Shown: positions 1-8,344 of the stretch, in pieces
Numbering within the stretch: position 1 is the first letter of the stretch
How the letters are laid out: every line of letters begins with the position of its first letter
Program-made: the position numbers and the translations under genes
From: Paracyclopina nana
Lineage: Eukaryota; Arthropoda; Copepoda; Cyclopoida; Cyclopettidae
Reading direction: 5' to 3'
Length of the DNA stretch: 64,000 bases
Assembly: GCA_019096065.1 (NCBI GenBank)
Contig: JAGUCH010000005.1
Location: 3,844,001-3,908,000, forward strand
Notes under the pieces: generated by a model
Database searches by the model: none
What the model saw: the letters and a program-made list of their open reading frames with translations, nothing else
What the model was told of the DNA's origin: nothing

Positions 1-1308
1 AATAGCAACAATTGGTCTTTCACATGTCAAGTTGGTGACGTAAGCTGGTTTAGGCAGTTGTTCTCCGTTGATCGTACTCCAAGTGTCTTGATTGATGTCA
101 CAAGAGTAAATCTCAATTCCACTGGCCACATATCCTGGATCGCAATTCAAAACACATCTTTTAAAGCCTGATTTGTCAACATGGCAAAAAATATTGCCAT
201 TTGCAACTTCTGGATTGTAATAATATCCTTGGCAAGCATAAGGCTCATCTTGGCAGTTTTCTAAAGTCAGCGAGCCTGGGTCTGAAGCTTCCCATTCCCC
301 AGTATCCTGACAGGTCACCTGTACACGCAAATCAGTATTTCTACATTTACCAAAACAGTCAGTTCCAGGCAGAAAACTTTGTCCACTCTCGCAAGACCAT
401 TTCCAATTTGGCCATTGAGAGGCTGGATCTGAACAGTTATTAGCGTGGCATCGTGAAAGGTCGGCTTCTGTGGCATTCCATCTGCCATCCAAGTTGCAAG
501 TAATTGATACGTTTATGGCATTCCCTTTTGTACACGTTCCAATACACTGCAAGCCCTGGCATTCCCAATCCCAATTCGGCCACAAAACTAGTAGATCCTC
601 ACATTCAATGTGGTGGTTGCATTTTCCTTCAGCACTTCTGCTGTTAGCAGGGCATGGCTCGGATTGGGTTAGACAGCTAACTAGTTCCTTAGACGGAATC
701 CAATGTCCAGAATCACTGCAATTTATGATGACCTCACTTGAATCTTGATCACACTTTCCCATAATGATTGAGTCAGGCTTATAAGTTGACATATCCACAT
801 CGACCCACTCCCAGTAAGGCCAAATTTCATATGGATCCGGACAAGAGTTAATTACTGCAGTGCACAATCCATCCTCAATTTCGCTCCATTGTCCGTTGAT
901 TTCACATTTTGTTGAAACCTCCAGAGTCGAATCCAACGTACATTTCCCTGAGCAAGCTGAATGATGAACATAGGATGGGCTGTCACAATTCCATTCCCAA
1001 TTGGACCAAGTCAATTGGGGATCAGCACAATTCCTTGCGCAACTCACTTCACCAGGAACCAAGTCCCATTTGCCAGATTTGTTGCAACGATGCTTGTATC
1101 TGTACACGTTGTATTTGCACGTAAAAATGACCACCGTTGCAGGTTCCGCCAATAAAACTCCATTCTCCTCGGACAAATCCGGAAAGAAGTTGATGTGGGC
1201 AAAATCTTTTTCTTTTTCCAATGCACCTATGTCCACCTGGCATTGTGACGAGCCAAGACTTTGATGTACAATGCAGCAATGAATGGCTAGAAATGCAGCC
1301 CACTTCAT
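1..1308 (-). CDS. Secreted Trp/Cys-rich modular protein (partial, 3' end outside window)
   Basis: One uninterrupted frame runs from an ATG at 1308 on the minus strand to the window edge, 436 codons without a stop, so the C-terminus is missing. It opens with a signal-peptide-like stretch (MKWAAFLAIHCCIVHQSLG). The mature part has at least four modules of roughly 65-75 residues, each with a W-x-x-W-x-W core near a CxDP or CED start (for example WPNWKWSC and WSNWEWNC) and several further cysteines. The last visible module, with CxxGY-like spacing, resembles a sushi/CCP domain. The cysteine pattern suggests a disulfide-bonded extracellular protein. I do not recognise the family; relation to sushi modules is inference. 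It is head to head with the channel gene at 1599, with about 290 bp between the starts that must hold both promoters. No intron is needed in the visible part. Confidence 0.75.
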   Translation of the reverse strand, partial: MKWAAFLAIHCCIVHQSLGSSQCQVDIGALEKEKDFAHINFFPDLSEENGVLLAEPATVVIFTCKYNVYRYKHRCNKSGKWDLVPGEVSCARNCADPQLTWSNWEWNCDSPSYVHHSACSGKCTLDSTLEVSTKCEINGQWSEIEDGLCTAVINSCPDPYEIWPYWEWVDVDMSTYKPDSIIMGKCDQDSSEVIINCSDSGHWIPSKELVSCLTQSEPCPANSRSAEGKCNHHIECEDLLVLWPNWDWECQGLQCIGTCTKGNAINVSITCNLDGRWNATEADLSRCHANNCSDPASQWPNWKWSCESGQSFLPGTDCFGKCRNTDLRVQVTCQDTGEWEASDPGSLTLENCQDEPYACQGYYYNPEVANGNIFCHVDKSGFKRCVLNCDPGYVASGIEIYSCDINQDTWSTINGEQLPKPAYVTNLTCERPIVAI

Positions 1309-1598
1309 CTTCTCGTCTAGGCCGAATTAATTGAACAGCTACAATATGATATTGTACGTATACTACAATAAAAGGCACATATATTATTGGCCCTCGGCTG
1401 TAGGTGATAAGGATTGTTAGAAGTGTGTGTGCATAGGTGAGATTAATGCGTGTTTGTCATCTTGATATCAAATACTAAAACCAATTGTATGTCTTTGTGA
1501 CTCCTGTCACATAAGGCATTCTTCGTATAATTGGTTTTGGGCGATCCCCTATAATCGAATTAACCGCCACAATTTCTTTTTACTGCTCAGTTTACACA

Positions 1599-2792
1599 AT
1601 GCAAGTGAAGTTAGTCAAGCCTAGAATTATGCAACGCTTTTTCAACGTCCTACATAAGTTTTTGTTTTTGATCAGCTATTTGGCCTTTGGAATTTTTACA
1701 TTGGTTCTTATCCTTAATTACACTGAAGAAAAAACTGGATATACTGTGGACATAGAAGAAGTTGAAGAATTAAGACTACCTTCAATAACTGTGTGTACTG
1801 CAGAGGGCTTCAAAGATGTGAATACGTCCATTGAGAGTACCTACTTACTACAAAATTTGGACGAAGTATCATTCAAGTTTGAAGAGATCTTCAATGGGAA
1901 ATACAATTACTTTGAGATTTTCAGTCCCAGAGATGGACGTTGTTTCACTCTTCATGAGCAAGAAACAATCACAAAGTTATCGAAAAAGAAATTAGCTAAT
2001 TATAAGATTTCACCCGAAACAACCAGTCACTTGCTAAAGGTTGATCAAAATGTCTCTATAGACATATTAGTGGATCGAGTAATTTTCGCAATACGCGTAT
2101 TAACTTTTCAGGTGTATTTGCATGAAGAGGGAGCTGAATTTCTAATGCAGCTGAAGCAATACTTAACCGATGTGCCTGCTTACTTAATGGATACCCATGA
2201 CATGTTGGCACATGGAACATCAAGGGTCAAACTTGTGGCCAAAAAAGTGGTCACTGAACACATCGATAGAAAACAGTACAGCTGCAACAAAGGTATCAAC
2301 TTGAAAGCCTTCACTCAATGTGCTTACGAAGAATGCCTATCCCAGATGGAAAACATTTCATGCAATGCTGTCATTCCTGTGCCAGGCGTGAAACTTAAAG
2401 ATGCTAACATTTGCCAAACGCCCAAGACTCTGAGTGCTGCATACACAACAATGAAAAAGGAAATGATCAGAATTATTGAAGCAGCATCAAAGAAAAAGCA
2501 CAAGTGTGAGCTGCCTTGCCATAAAATCAACTATGAGGCTGACTTGCAAAAAGTTCACAAAAATGCAAAGCTTTTGCTAGATCCTGAAAGTATTTCCAGT
2601 GAGCTCGAGAATATTTTCCTGGGAGTCGAGTATCAAGAATTGACTGTGAAGCATAATGTGGAATACCTTGTTTTGGACCTGAATAGCCTTGTTTCTGCTA
2701 TAGGAGGATTTCTGGGATTATTTCTCGGCCACTGTGCTCTATCCTTATCTGAAAGTTGTTGTAGCCTTATGGCAAAAAAATTTACTAAATGA
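1599..2792 (+). CDS. DEG/ENaC (pickpocket-like) sodium channel subunit
   Basis: Single-exon 397-residue protein with the DEG/ENaC plan: a short cytoplasmic N-terminus, TM1 at about residues 18-40, a large Cys-containing extracellular loop, and a C-terminal pre-TM2/TM2 block around residues 352-380. That block (LVSAIGGFLGLFLGHCALSL) is the family signature. Conserved loop pieces include KQYSCNKG and CELPCHKINY. Family members form trimeric amiloride-sensitive cation channels in the plasma membrane for mechanosensation, chemosensation or peptide gating. At under 400 residues it is shorter than usual (about 450-650), with a compact extracellular loop. The position normally occupied by the G/S-x-S selectivity filter reads G-H-C. 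The start follows a stop-rich leader and leaves a normal N-terminus. The specific subfamily cannot be assigned. Confidence 0.85.
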   Translation: MQVKLVKPRIMQRFFNVLHKFLFLISYLAFGIFTLVLILNYTEEKTGYTVDIEEVEELRLPSITVCTAEGFKDVNTSIESTYLLQNLDEVSFKFEEIFNGKYNYFEIFSPRDGRCFTLHEQETITKLSKKKLANYKISPETTSHLLKVDQNVSIDILVDRVIFAIRVLTFQVYLHEEGAEFLMQLKQYLTDVPAYLMDTHDMLAHGTSRVKLVAKKVVTEHIDRKQYSCNKGINLKAFTQCAYEECLSQMENISCNAVIPVPGVKLKDANICQTPKTLSAAYTTMKKEMIRIIEAASKKKHKCELPCHKINYEADLQKVHKNAKLLLDPESISSELENIFLGVEYQELTVKHNVEYLVLDLNSLVSAIGGFLGLFLGHCALSLSESCCSLMAKKFTK

Positions 2793-3125
2793 ATATAAGC
2801 TTCTTATACTCGGCTCAATGCCTTTTCCCTATGGATTTTTCCCTGCGTCATTTAGGTTTTATTTATAAAAGCTTACTGACGAAAAAGTTAAGGGACTTAT
2901 CAATTTGGATGGCACAACGTACCAGTAAATTAAGTATTGACATTTTGTTTTGCTTCATCTTTTGCATTTCAAGCGTATAAATCCAAAAGTTGATTCGGTC
3001 CCCCAAATAACAAATAAGTATCAAAAGGCCTATGGCCCATGCGCAGGATAAGGACAAAATTTAAATAAATAAATGCTAGCATTATTAATTTGCACAGGAC
3101 TTCCTGAATCTTGGATCAAATGGTT

Positions 3126-3131
3126 TTTATT
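3126..3131 (-). terminator. Polyadenylation signal of the group-7-allergen-like gene
   Basis: Minus-strand AATAAA 33 bases beyond the stop codon of the 3164-3856 gene. It is correctly placed for 3' end formation. Confidence 0.55.
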
Positions 3132-3163
3132 ATGTAACAATAAGCATGGTCAACCTATGTTAA

Positions 3164-3856
3164 TCAAGCTCTGAGAGCCAATCTAGGAATATCCGGAATC
3201 AAGTCATTGAGTATGCCCTGGAGCAGGTCCTTGATGGGTCCCTCTAAAATGTCAGCAAGCCACCCCTTGATGAGACCCGCTACCAAATCGACAACCAGGT
3301 CCAAAATCCAATCCAGAGGCCCAAGGCCATGAAAGTTGACATCAACGCGGCCGATATCAGTGATCTCAAATTTGGTCAACTGCAACGCACACCCATCGTT
3401 CAAGCACATGTCAGCCTCAAAGTAGACGTTGACATTATTTATACGAGCGTCAGCTGAAGCCCCAATGCCTATATCCATGAATTCTGCCCTCGCACTATAT
3501 CCAGCCTTGGCATCATTGAGGCCAATATTTGCGCTCAATTTCAAGTTGTTGCTGGTTGGATCAAAGGTGAAAGATGTATCCCCATTTCTGTGTATGGTAG
3601 ATAAGCCAGCGAAGTAGCCATCATAGACTTTGGCACTGCCATGAAATGTGATACCCAGAATGGTCTGAGAAAAGCCCACTTTGCCATCAGGGAGTCCTGC
3701 GGGGTCGAGGCCTCCTTCTACTATAACAGTCTTCAAATTTGCCAGAACCTGGTCAATGTAGGCATCGCTTGCCGCATCTTTGGTCCAGCCTGATCGATTG
3801 GCATTGCAGGTAGCTGCAAAAATTGCAAAGGCACAAAAGAAAGCTATGCTCTTCAT
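3164..3856 (-). CDS. Group-7 mite allergen-like secreted lipid-binding protein
   Basis: Intronless 230-residue protein with a clear signal peptide (MKSIAFFCAFAIFAATCNA). The remainder fits the arthropod group-7 allergen family (Der p 7 type): a DPAGLPD segment near residue 55, a GD following the first strands near residue 92, a GLGPLDWI segment near residue 177, and an amphipathic C-terminal helix. The family has a JHBP/BPI-like elongated fold that binds hydrophobic ligands. Its physiological role is unclear. The start codon is fixed by the signal peptide. A retroelement LTR abuts the ATG directly (3857), so the gene now lacks its own 5' leader and TATA box, which lie beyond the element at about 10357-10400. 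A spliced relative lies at 12603-14485. Whether this copy is still transcribed is unknown. Confidence 0.8.
   Translation of the reverse strand: MKSIAFFCAFAIFAATCNANRSGWTKDAASDAYIDQVLANLKTVIVEGGLDPAGLPDGKVGFSQTILGITFHGSAKVYDGYFAGLSTIHRNGDTSFTFDPTSNNLKLSANIGLNDAKAGYSARAEFMDIGIGASADARINNVNVYFEADMCLNDGCALQLTKFEITDIGRVDVNFHGLGPLDWILDLVVDLVAGLIKGWLADILEGPIKDLLQGILNDLIPDIPRLALRA
3853..3856. repeat. Target-site duplication, left copy (TCAT)
   Basis: TCAT directly before the 5' LTR, matched by TCAT at 10354-10357 directly after the 3' LTR. On the minus strand the duplicated bases read ATGA, the start codon of the allergen-like gene plus one base. Confidence 0.8.
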
Positions 3857-4083
3857 TATTGTACTTTTGACTTCCTGGCAATTACTCTTTTACGCAACTA
3901 ACCCTTTTCCTGCTTCCGCCTAACAACACTCACTCTTATGATAGTGCCGTAACCTTGTGCGACAGATATATAAGCGCGAGTACTGCAATAAAGGAACAGA
4001 TTTGATACTGACTTTGAGCTAGCAAGTTGTGCTCATTCCGGCTCGCCATAGTTGTAGGATCTTGGGAAGTCCAGGATACAATA
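3857..4083 (+). repeat. 5' LTR
   Basis: 227 bp repeat beginning TATTGTA and ending TACAATA, a perfect 7 bp terminal inverted repeat. It contains a TATA-like ATATATAAG near 3966-3974 and AATAAA at 3987-3992, consistent with the promoter and poly(A) signal of the element. It is identical to 10127-10353 except for a C/T difference in the CCTTGTG(C/T)GACAG segment. Confidence 0.92.
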
Positions 4084-4105
4084 TTGGTGGCATCTGACTT
4101 TTCGA
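4084..4105 (+). promoter_or_regulatory. Candidate primer-binding site
   Basis: The sequence immediately after the 5' LTR begins TTGGTGGCATCTGAC. A TGG one or two bases inside the LTR edge is where a tRNA 3' CCA would pair. I cannot say which tRNA matches. Confidence 0.45.
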
Positions 4106-4199
4106 CCTCACGTCCTCGTTTTTAACCTGGGGGAGGGACTCTGCCCTTTTTGCTTGCTTGCAAAAGAGCAGACTTTGCGCCGGAATATAGTCAGTGTAT

Positions 4200-5288
4200 A
4201 TGCCTGGCTCAGGACGAGTTGCAGGTGAAGAAGACGTACCAGTGGAGCCTGGTAATCAAGAAGAGCCTGCGGGCAATTTGGATCAATTGGGCAGTCACAG
4301 CACTACTGCCATGGCCAACAGGGCAATCAAGGCAATCGATTTGCCTGAGTTTTCTGGCGACCGATCGACGGACAAGCTTGGACCTCGAGCCTGGGTGACA
4401 CGCATAGATCACCTGCGTACAATTGTCAATCAAGGGGCTGCTGCTGCTGAACAACCCCGCTGGAGTGATGAAGCCACTGCAAGTTATGCAGCTTTGGCCT
4501 TGAAAGGCAAAGCAGGTCAGTGGTATAATATTTTGGCTGAGGAGAAGCGGACGCCCTCCACTTGGGAGGGGCCTAATGGATTGAAGAAGATTTTTCTTGC
4601 TCGTTTCCACCATGTGTGCACCTTGGCTGAAGAATCGGCAATTGAAGACTCCTTGGTACAGGAGCCTAATGAGACGGTCAAGGACTTCTTTGATAGGGTC
4701 AAAACTGGGACCCTGACCTTAATGGAGAACTTTGCACCTTTGGAGAACACCCCCACCACTCTGGTTGCCGCGGGTAAACTGCCAGAGGTCCAGGAATTGG
4801 CGAAGAATGAGGCCTACCAATTTATGGTGAAGCGCCGATTTGTACATGGGCTCATCAAGACCATCAAGTCGCAGGTTGTGGTCCAAGAATACACCAAGTT
4901 GGAAGATATAGTTGGCTTCGCATCAAGAGTGGAAGCTTCATTTTCCAATGACAAGAAGGCTTCAGTACCACCACCAGAGGTTAATGCCATCAAGATTCAA
5001 GATAAGGAAGATCAACCGGCCCAACCCAAGAATCAAGAAAGCCTCGAAAATACAGTGGAGAAATTCATTGACCTTGTCAAAGGTCGCCTTGGGGAACGCA
5101 GACCACCTAGGACCTCACAGGGTAATCGCCTTAAATGCTGGTATTGCGACATTCCAGGCCACCGAGAGACGGAGTGTTTCAGCAAGAAAAGAGATCAGAA
5201 GAACAATCTATATAAACCCAAGCCTGGAAGCAAGAGGGCCAGCGAAGGGAAGCAAGCTCATGAAGTTCAAGGTGATTTAAACTGGTAG
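4200..5288 (+). CDS. gag: Retroelement gag polyprotein
   Basis: About 362 residues from the first in-frame ATG (4200). The middle resembles the Ty3/gypsy capsid region (for example a KGKAGQWYN segment and a KDFFDRVKTG segment). Near residue 313 is a single CCHC zinc knuckle (CWYCDIPGHRETEC), followed by a basic tail, typical of a nucleocapsid. It packages element RNA in virus-like particles. The frame ends at a TAG (5286-5288) four bases beyond a T_TTA_AAC slippery heptamer, where a fraction of ribosomes would shift to the pol frame. It appears intact. Confidence 0.88.
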   Translation: MPGSGRVAGEEDVPVEPGNQEEPAGNLDQLGSHSTTAMANRAIKAIDLPEFSGDRSTDKLGPRAWVTRIDHLRTIVNQGAAAAEQPRWSDEATASYAALALKGKAGQWYNILAEEKRTPSTWEGPNGLKKIFLARFHHVCTLAEESAIEDSLVQEPNETVKDFFDRVKTGTLTLMENFAPLENTPTTLVAAGKLPEVQELAKNEAYQFMVKRRFVHGLIKTIKSQVVVQEYTKLEDIVGFASRVEASFSNDKKASVPPPEVNAIKIQDKEDQPAQPKNQESLENTVEKFIDLVKGRLGERRPPRTSQGNRLKCWYCDIPGHRETECFSKKRDQKNNLYKPKPGSKRASEGKQAHEVQGDLNW

Positions 5289-5334
5289 GCGGCCGTCCCG
5301 CGCTCCAGCCGACGCGCCGCCCTGGTCTGGCCGC
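5276..5334 (+). promoter_or_regulatory. -1 ribosomal frameshift signal (gag to pol)
   Basis: TTTAAAC at 5276-5282 is read T_TTA_AAC in the gag frame, the canonical X_XXY_YYZ arrangement. The pol frame is open from 5276 (preceded by a TGA at 5273-5275) and continues without a stop into the protease, so the two frames overlap exactly here. Five bases downstream starts a very GC-rich stretch in which GGCGGC (5288-5293) can pair with GCCGCC (5316-5321), or GCGGCC (5289-5294) with GGCCGC (5329-5334). The motif and frames are seen directly; the function is inferred. Confidence 0.8.
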
Positions 5335-8300
5335 TTCAACATTCTCGATGCTACTCTCATACTTCACAACTATGACTGTAAGTCGACCTGTTACCAATAA
5401 ACGGCCATTTTTGACTGTAACCTGCCACGGAGCAAACTTCAATTGCCTTTACGATACTGGTGCTAATATCAGCTTGTTGTCACGCACCGCCTTTAGGAAG
5501 ATTCCCATTGACAAGAGGCCTCAAAAAGTGCTAACTGCATCCCCGCTAAGAGCTACCTGTGCGTCCGGTACGCCTCTGCGAATACTTGGACTTTATCAGC
5601 TGCCATGTGACATCAAAGGAAAACAAACTCTGTGCGACTTTTACGTTTGTGACTCCTTAAATGTAGAAGGTATCCTGGGGGTAGATATTATCCATGCTGC
5701 TGGTTTACACTACGACCCCATCTCCATGGCCATTCACTACAAGAAAACCTCGCCAACTGCTGCTGTTGTCCACAATGACACTTTTTTGCCTGCCAGAAGC
5801 GTTGCAACTGTCAGACTGTTAATTACCGATGAAGAACGCAAACGACAACCAAATTTTGAAGGATGTTTCAAGCTCAGAAATTACGAGGATTCCATGGTGT
5901 GCGCAGACGACTGCCTTCTTCGAACAGACGACTTTGGAATCGCTACTGTGAAAATCACCAACCCTGGATTGGAGCCCGCTACACTGAAGAAGGGGCTAAA
6001 AATTGGTGAACTCGTCAACATTGATTTATCAGATTTTGTACCGTTTAATGATGCATTTGCTTGTGTTTCCAGCATTTCTACTTCGGGACAGCCTCCTAGG
6101 CATGATCCCATGGTGAAGGAGTATATTAACAAGCATGCCAGACTTGACCACTTGACTCCTAATGAGCGTCAGAATTATTTAAAACTGCTCTTAAACAATT
6201 CTGACGTTATTTCCATTTCAGAATATGACTTGGGTAAATGTACCCTAATGAAGCACAAGATCAATCTGACTAACAAGAACCCAGTGTTCAACAAACAATT
6301 TCCGATCCCTCAGAAACATTTAGAGCACATCAGTGAAAGTGTTGACGAATGGCTTAAAATGGGAATCATTGAGCCATCTGACTCCGAATGGAATTCCTCA
6401 ATATTCTGTGTCCCAAGAAAATTACCAGATGGACAGACAGGCTGGAGACCAGTGATTGATTATAGAGGCCTGAATGCCAAAACAGAGCCATCAAGCTATC
6501 GCCTCCCACTCATCTCCGAATGCATCGATGACATTGGAAGGTCAGGAACCCAACTTTTCTCACAATTAGACCTCCGCAATGGTTTTCACCAAATGCAAAT
6601 GGATGAATCGTCCAAACATTTGACCGCTTTTACTATCCCTGGAAGAGGCCAATTTCAATACTGCAGGGCACCGTTTGGACTTTGCAACATGCCCCTATCA
6701 TTTCAACGTATGATGATGAAAGTGTTTGAACACCTAACTCCCAAGCGAGTTTTGCTATATTTAGATGATATTCTAGTCAAGGGAACTGATCACAAAGACA
6801 TGATTGCAGGTTTGGAGGAATGCTTTGCGCGGCTTCGGAGAGCAAATCTGAAAATCAACCTCCCCAAGTGTTCCTTTGGAACTACTGAGTGCACTTATCT
6901 AGGCTTCACCTTAACACCTACGGGTTACCAACCCAACAAGAGGAAATTACAAGCCATAGAAGACGCTCCTCCACCTACTACTGTCCGTGAGATAAGACAA
7001 TTTCTGGGACTATGCAATTTCTTTCGGTCCTGCATTCCAAGGTTTAGCAAGCACTCACACGCGTTATCACAGTTAACCTGCAAAGAATTTGTGGCATTGC
7101 CAGACAAGACTCCAGAGACAGTTAGCCGAGGCATTTTCAACAGGTGGATTTCGCGCTATGGATCACCATGCATTTTGGTAACCGACGGTGGTAAGGAATT
7201 TACAGCGAAGGTAAATGATGAATTGTTCTCGCTACTGCAAATTGATAAGAAGAAAACTAGCCCCAGACACCCCCAAACTAACGCCGCAGCTGAAGTAATT
7301 AACAAGCATATCATTAGCTATTTGCAGAAAACGCTAGATTTGGATTCGACGCTTGACTGGGAAGAAATGTTACCAGCATTGCAACTGAGCTACAATGTGG
7401 GCGTTAGTAAAGCAACGAAAATGAGCCCGTTCTTCCTTCTGTTCGGGGTACACCCCAGGACCCCATACATGGACCCAAATGTGGTAGACCACAAGTATTA
7501 CGGTGATAGCTACAAAGACGAAATTGGAAAACGTCTCCAAATTGCACGACGAGTGGCCGCTGAAAACAACATTCACTACAAGGAGTTGTACACTGCACAG
7601 CACAATGCCAAGGTAAAACAAGAAGATTTTAGGGAAGGTATGCTAGTGTGGCTACACAGACCTGAATTGCGCAAGATTAACCCTAAAATTAATTCACCTT
7701 GGGAAGGCATGTATGTTATTGTGAGTCTGCAAGATGAGAATGCGCTCATCCAACACATGCAGACAAAGAAAACAAGATATGTGCACAAAGACAGGTTGCG
7801 AATTTGCAAATCCGCAGCCAACATGCCTGGGCCTACTCAGTCAAGCGCCTTGCCCGACGACCCAAAGCCAGACGTCGCAACTCGTGCAGAAGAAAATGAA
7901 ACGCACGCCTCAGAAACAAAGTCTGGCTATATAAGGATTGAAGACGACGACATCACCATTCTTAACCCTCTGGCACCTCCGCCGCAGCCCATCCCGATCA
8001 AAACTGATACTGATCAAGAGTCTGCAACTGACCTCACTCGGCCTAACGTTAAAGAGGAACCACCAAGCCCAGAATCTGCTACTGATAATCAACCTACAGG
8101 GCTGTTTCAGCGGTTACGGCAAGGTATTTCACCGTTATCTGATTTTGGTACCGAGCTAGGCAACCTGGTCGTCCCCCTCGACCCTGAAGTCCAACGCCAA
8201 GCCCGTTCCTATAAGAAGGCTACTGCTCCCACCGAACCACCCGCTACCACCCGTAGAGCTGCGGCTGCAAAGAATATCGAGATACAAGATTCAGTTTTAC

Positions 8301-8344
8301 CTTCCAGGCCAGTTGAATACAAGAAATACACGAAGAAGAAATGA
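5279..8344 (+). CDS. pol: Retroelement pol (protease-RT-integrase; RNase H and integrase N-terminus missing)
   Basis: The pol frame is entered by -1 shift; the first ATG in the frame is 5348, from which 998 residues are open. Numbering from that ATG: an aspartic protease DTGA near residue 36; reverse transcriptase with LDLRNGFHQM, FGLCNMP and the catalytic YLDD near residue 471; then the RT connection (FLGLCNFF). At about 7075-7090 the sequence jumps directly from the RT connection into the integrase core. The second integrase Asp (VTDGG, about residue 613) and Glu follow with exactly 35 residues between them. The RNase H domain, the HHCC zinc finger and the first catalytic Asp of integrase are absent. 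The loss is in frame. The C-terminus is long, Pro/Thr-rich and basic, and overlaps env by ATGA. Confidence 0.88.
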   Translation, partial: KLVGGRPALQPTRRPGLAASTFSMLLSYFTTMTVSRPVTNKRPFLTVTCHGANFNCLYDTGANISLLSRTAFRKIPIDKRPQKVLTASPLRATCASGTPLRILGLYQLPCDIKGKQTLCDFYVCDSLNVEGILGVDIIHAAGLHYDPISMAIHYKKTSPTAAVVHNDTFLPARSVATVRLLITDEERKRQPNFEGCFKLRNYEDSMVCADDCLLRTDDFGIATVKITNPGLEPATLKKGLKIGELVNIDLSDFVPFNDAFACVSSISTSGQPPRHDPMVKEYINKHARLDHLTPNERQNYLKLLLNNSDVISISEYDLGKCTLMKHKINLTNKNPVFNKQFPIPQKHLEHISESVDEWLKMGIIEPSDSEWNSSIFCVPRKLPDGQTGWRPVIDYRGLNAKTEPSSYRLPLISECIDDIGRSGTQLFSQLDLRNGFHQMQMDESSKHLTAFTIPGRGQFQYCRAPFGLCNMPLSFQRMMMKVFEHLTPKRVLLYLDDILVKGTDHKDMIAGLEECFARLRRANLKINLPKCSFGTTECTYLGFTLTPTGYQPNKRKLQAIEDAPPPTTVREIRQFLGLCNFFRSCIPRFSKHSHALSQLTCKEFVALPDKTPETVSRGIFNRWISRYGSPCILVTDGGKEFTAKVNDELFSLLQIDKKKTSPRHPQTNAAAEVINKHIISYLQKTLDLDSTLDWEEMLPALQLSYNVGVSKATKMSPFFLLFGVHPRTPYMDPNVVDHKYYGDSYKDEIGKRLQIARRVAAENNIHYKELYTAQHNAKVKQEDFREGMLVWLHRPELRKINPKINSPWEGMYVIVSLQDENALIQHMQTKKTRYVHKDRLRICKSAANMPGPTQSSALPDDPKPDVATRAEENETHASETKSGYIRIEDDDITILNPLAPPPQPIPIKTDTDQESATDLTRPNVKEEPPSPESATDNQPTGLFQRLRQGISPLSDFGTELGNLVVPLDPEVQRQARSYKKATAPTEPPATTRRAAAAKNIEIQDSVLPSRPVEYKKYTKKK

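Noticed and set aside
201-748. Plus-strand open frames opposite the first gene
   Set aside because: They are shadows of the minus-strand Cys/Trp-rich frame, which is open over 436 codons with a signal peptide.
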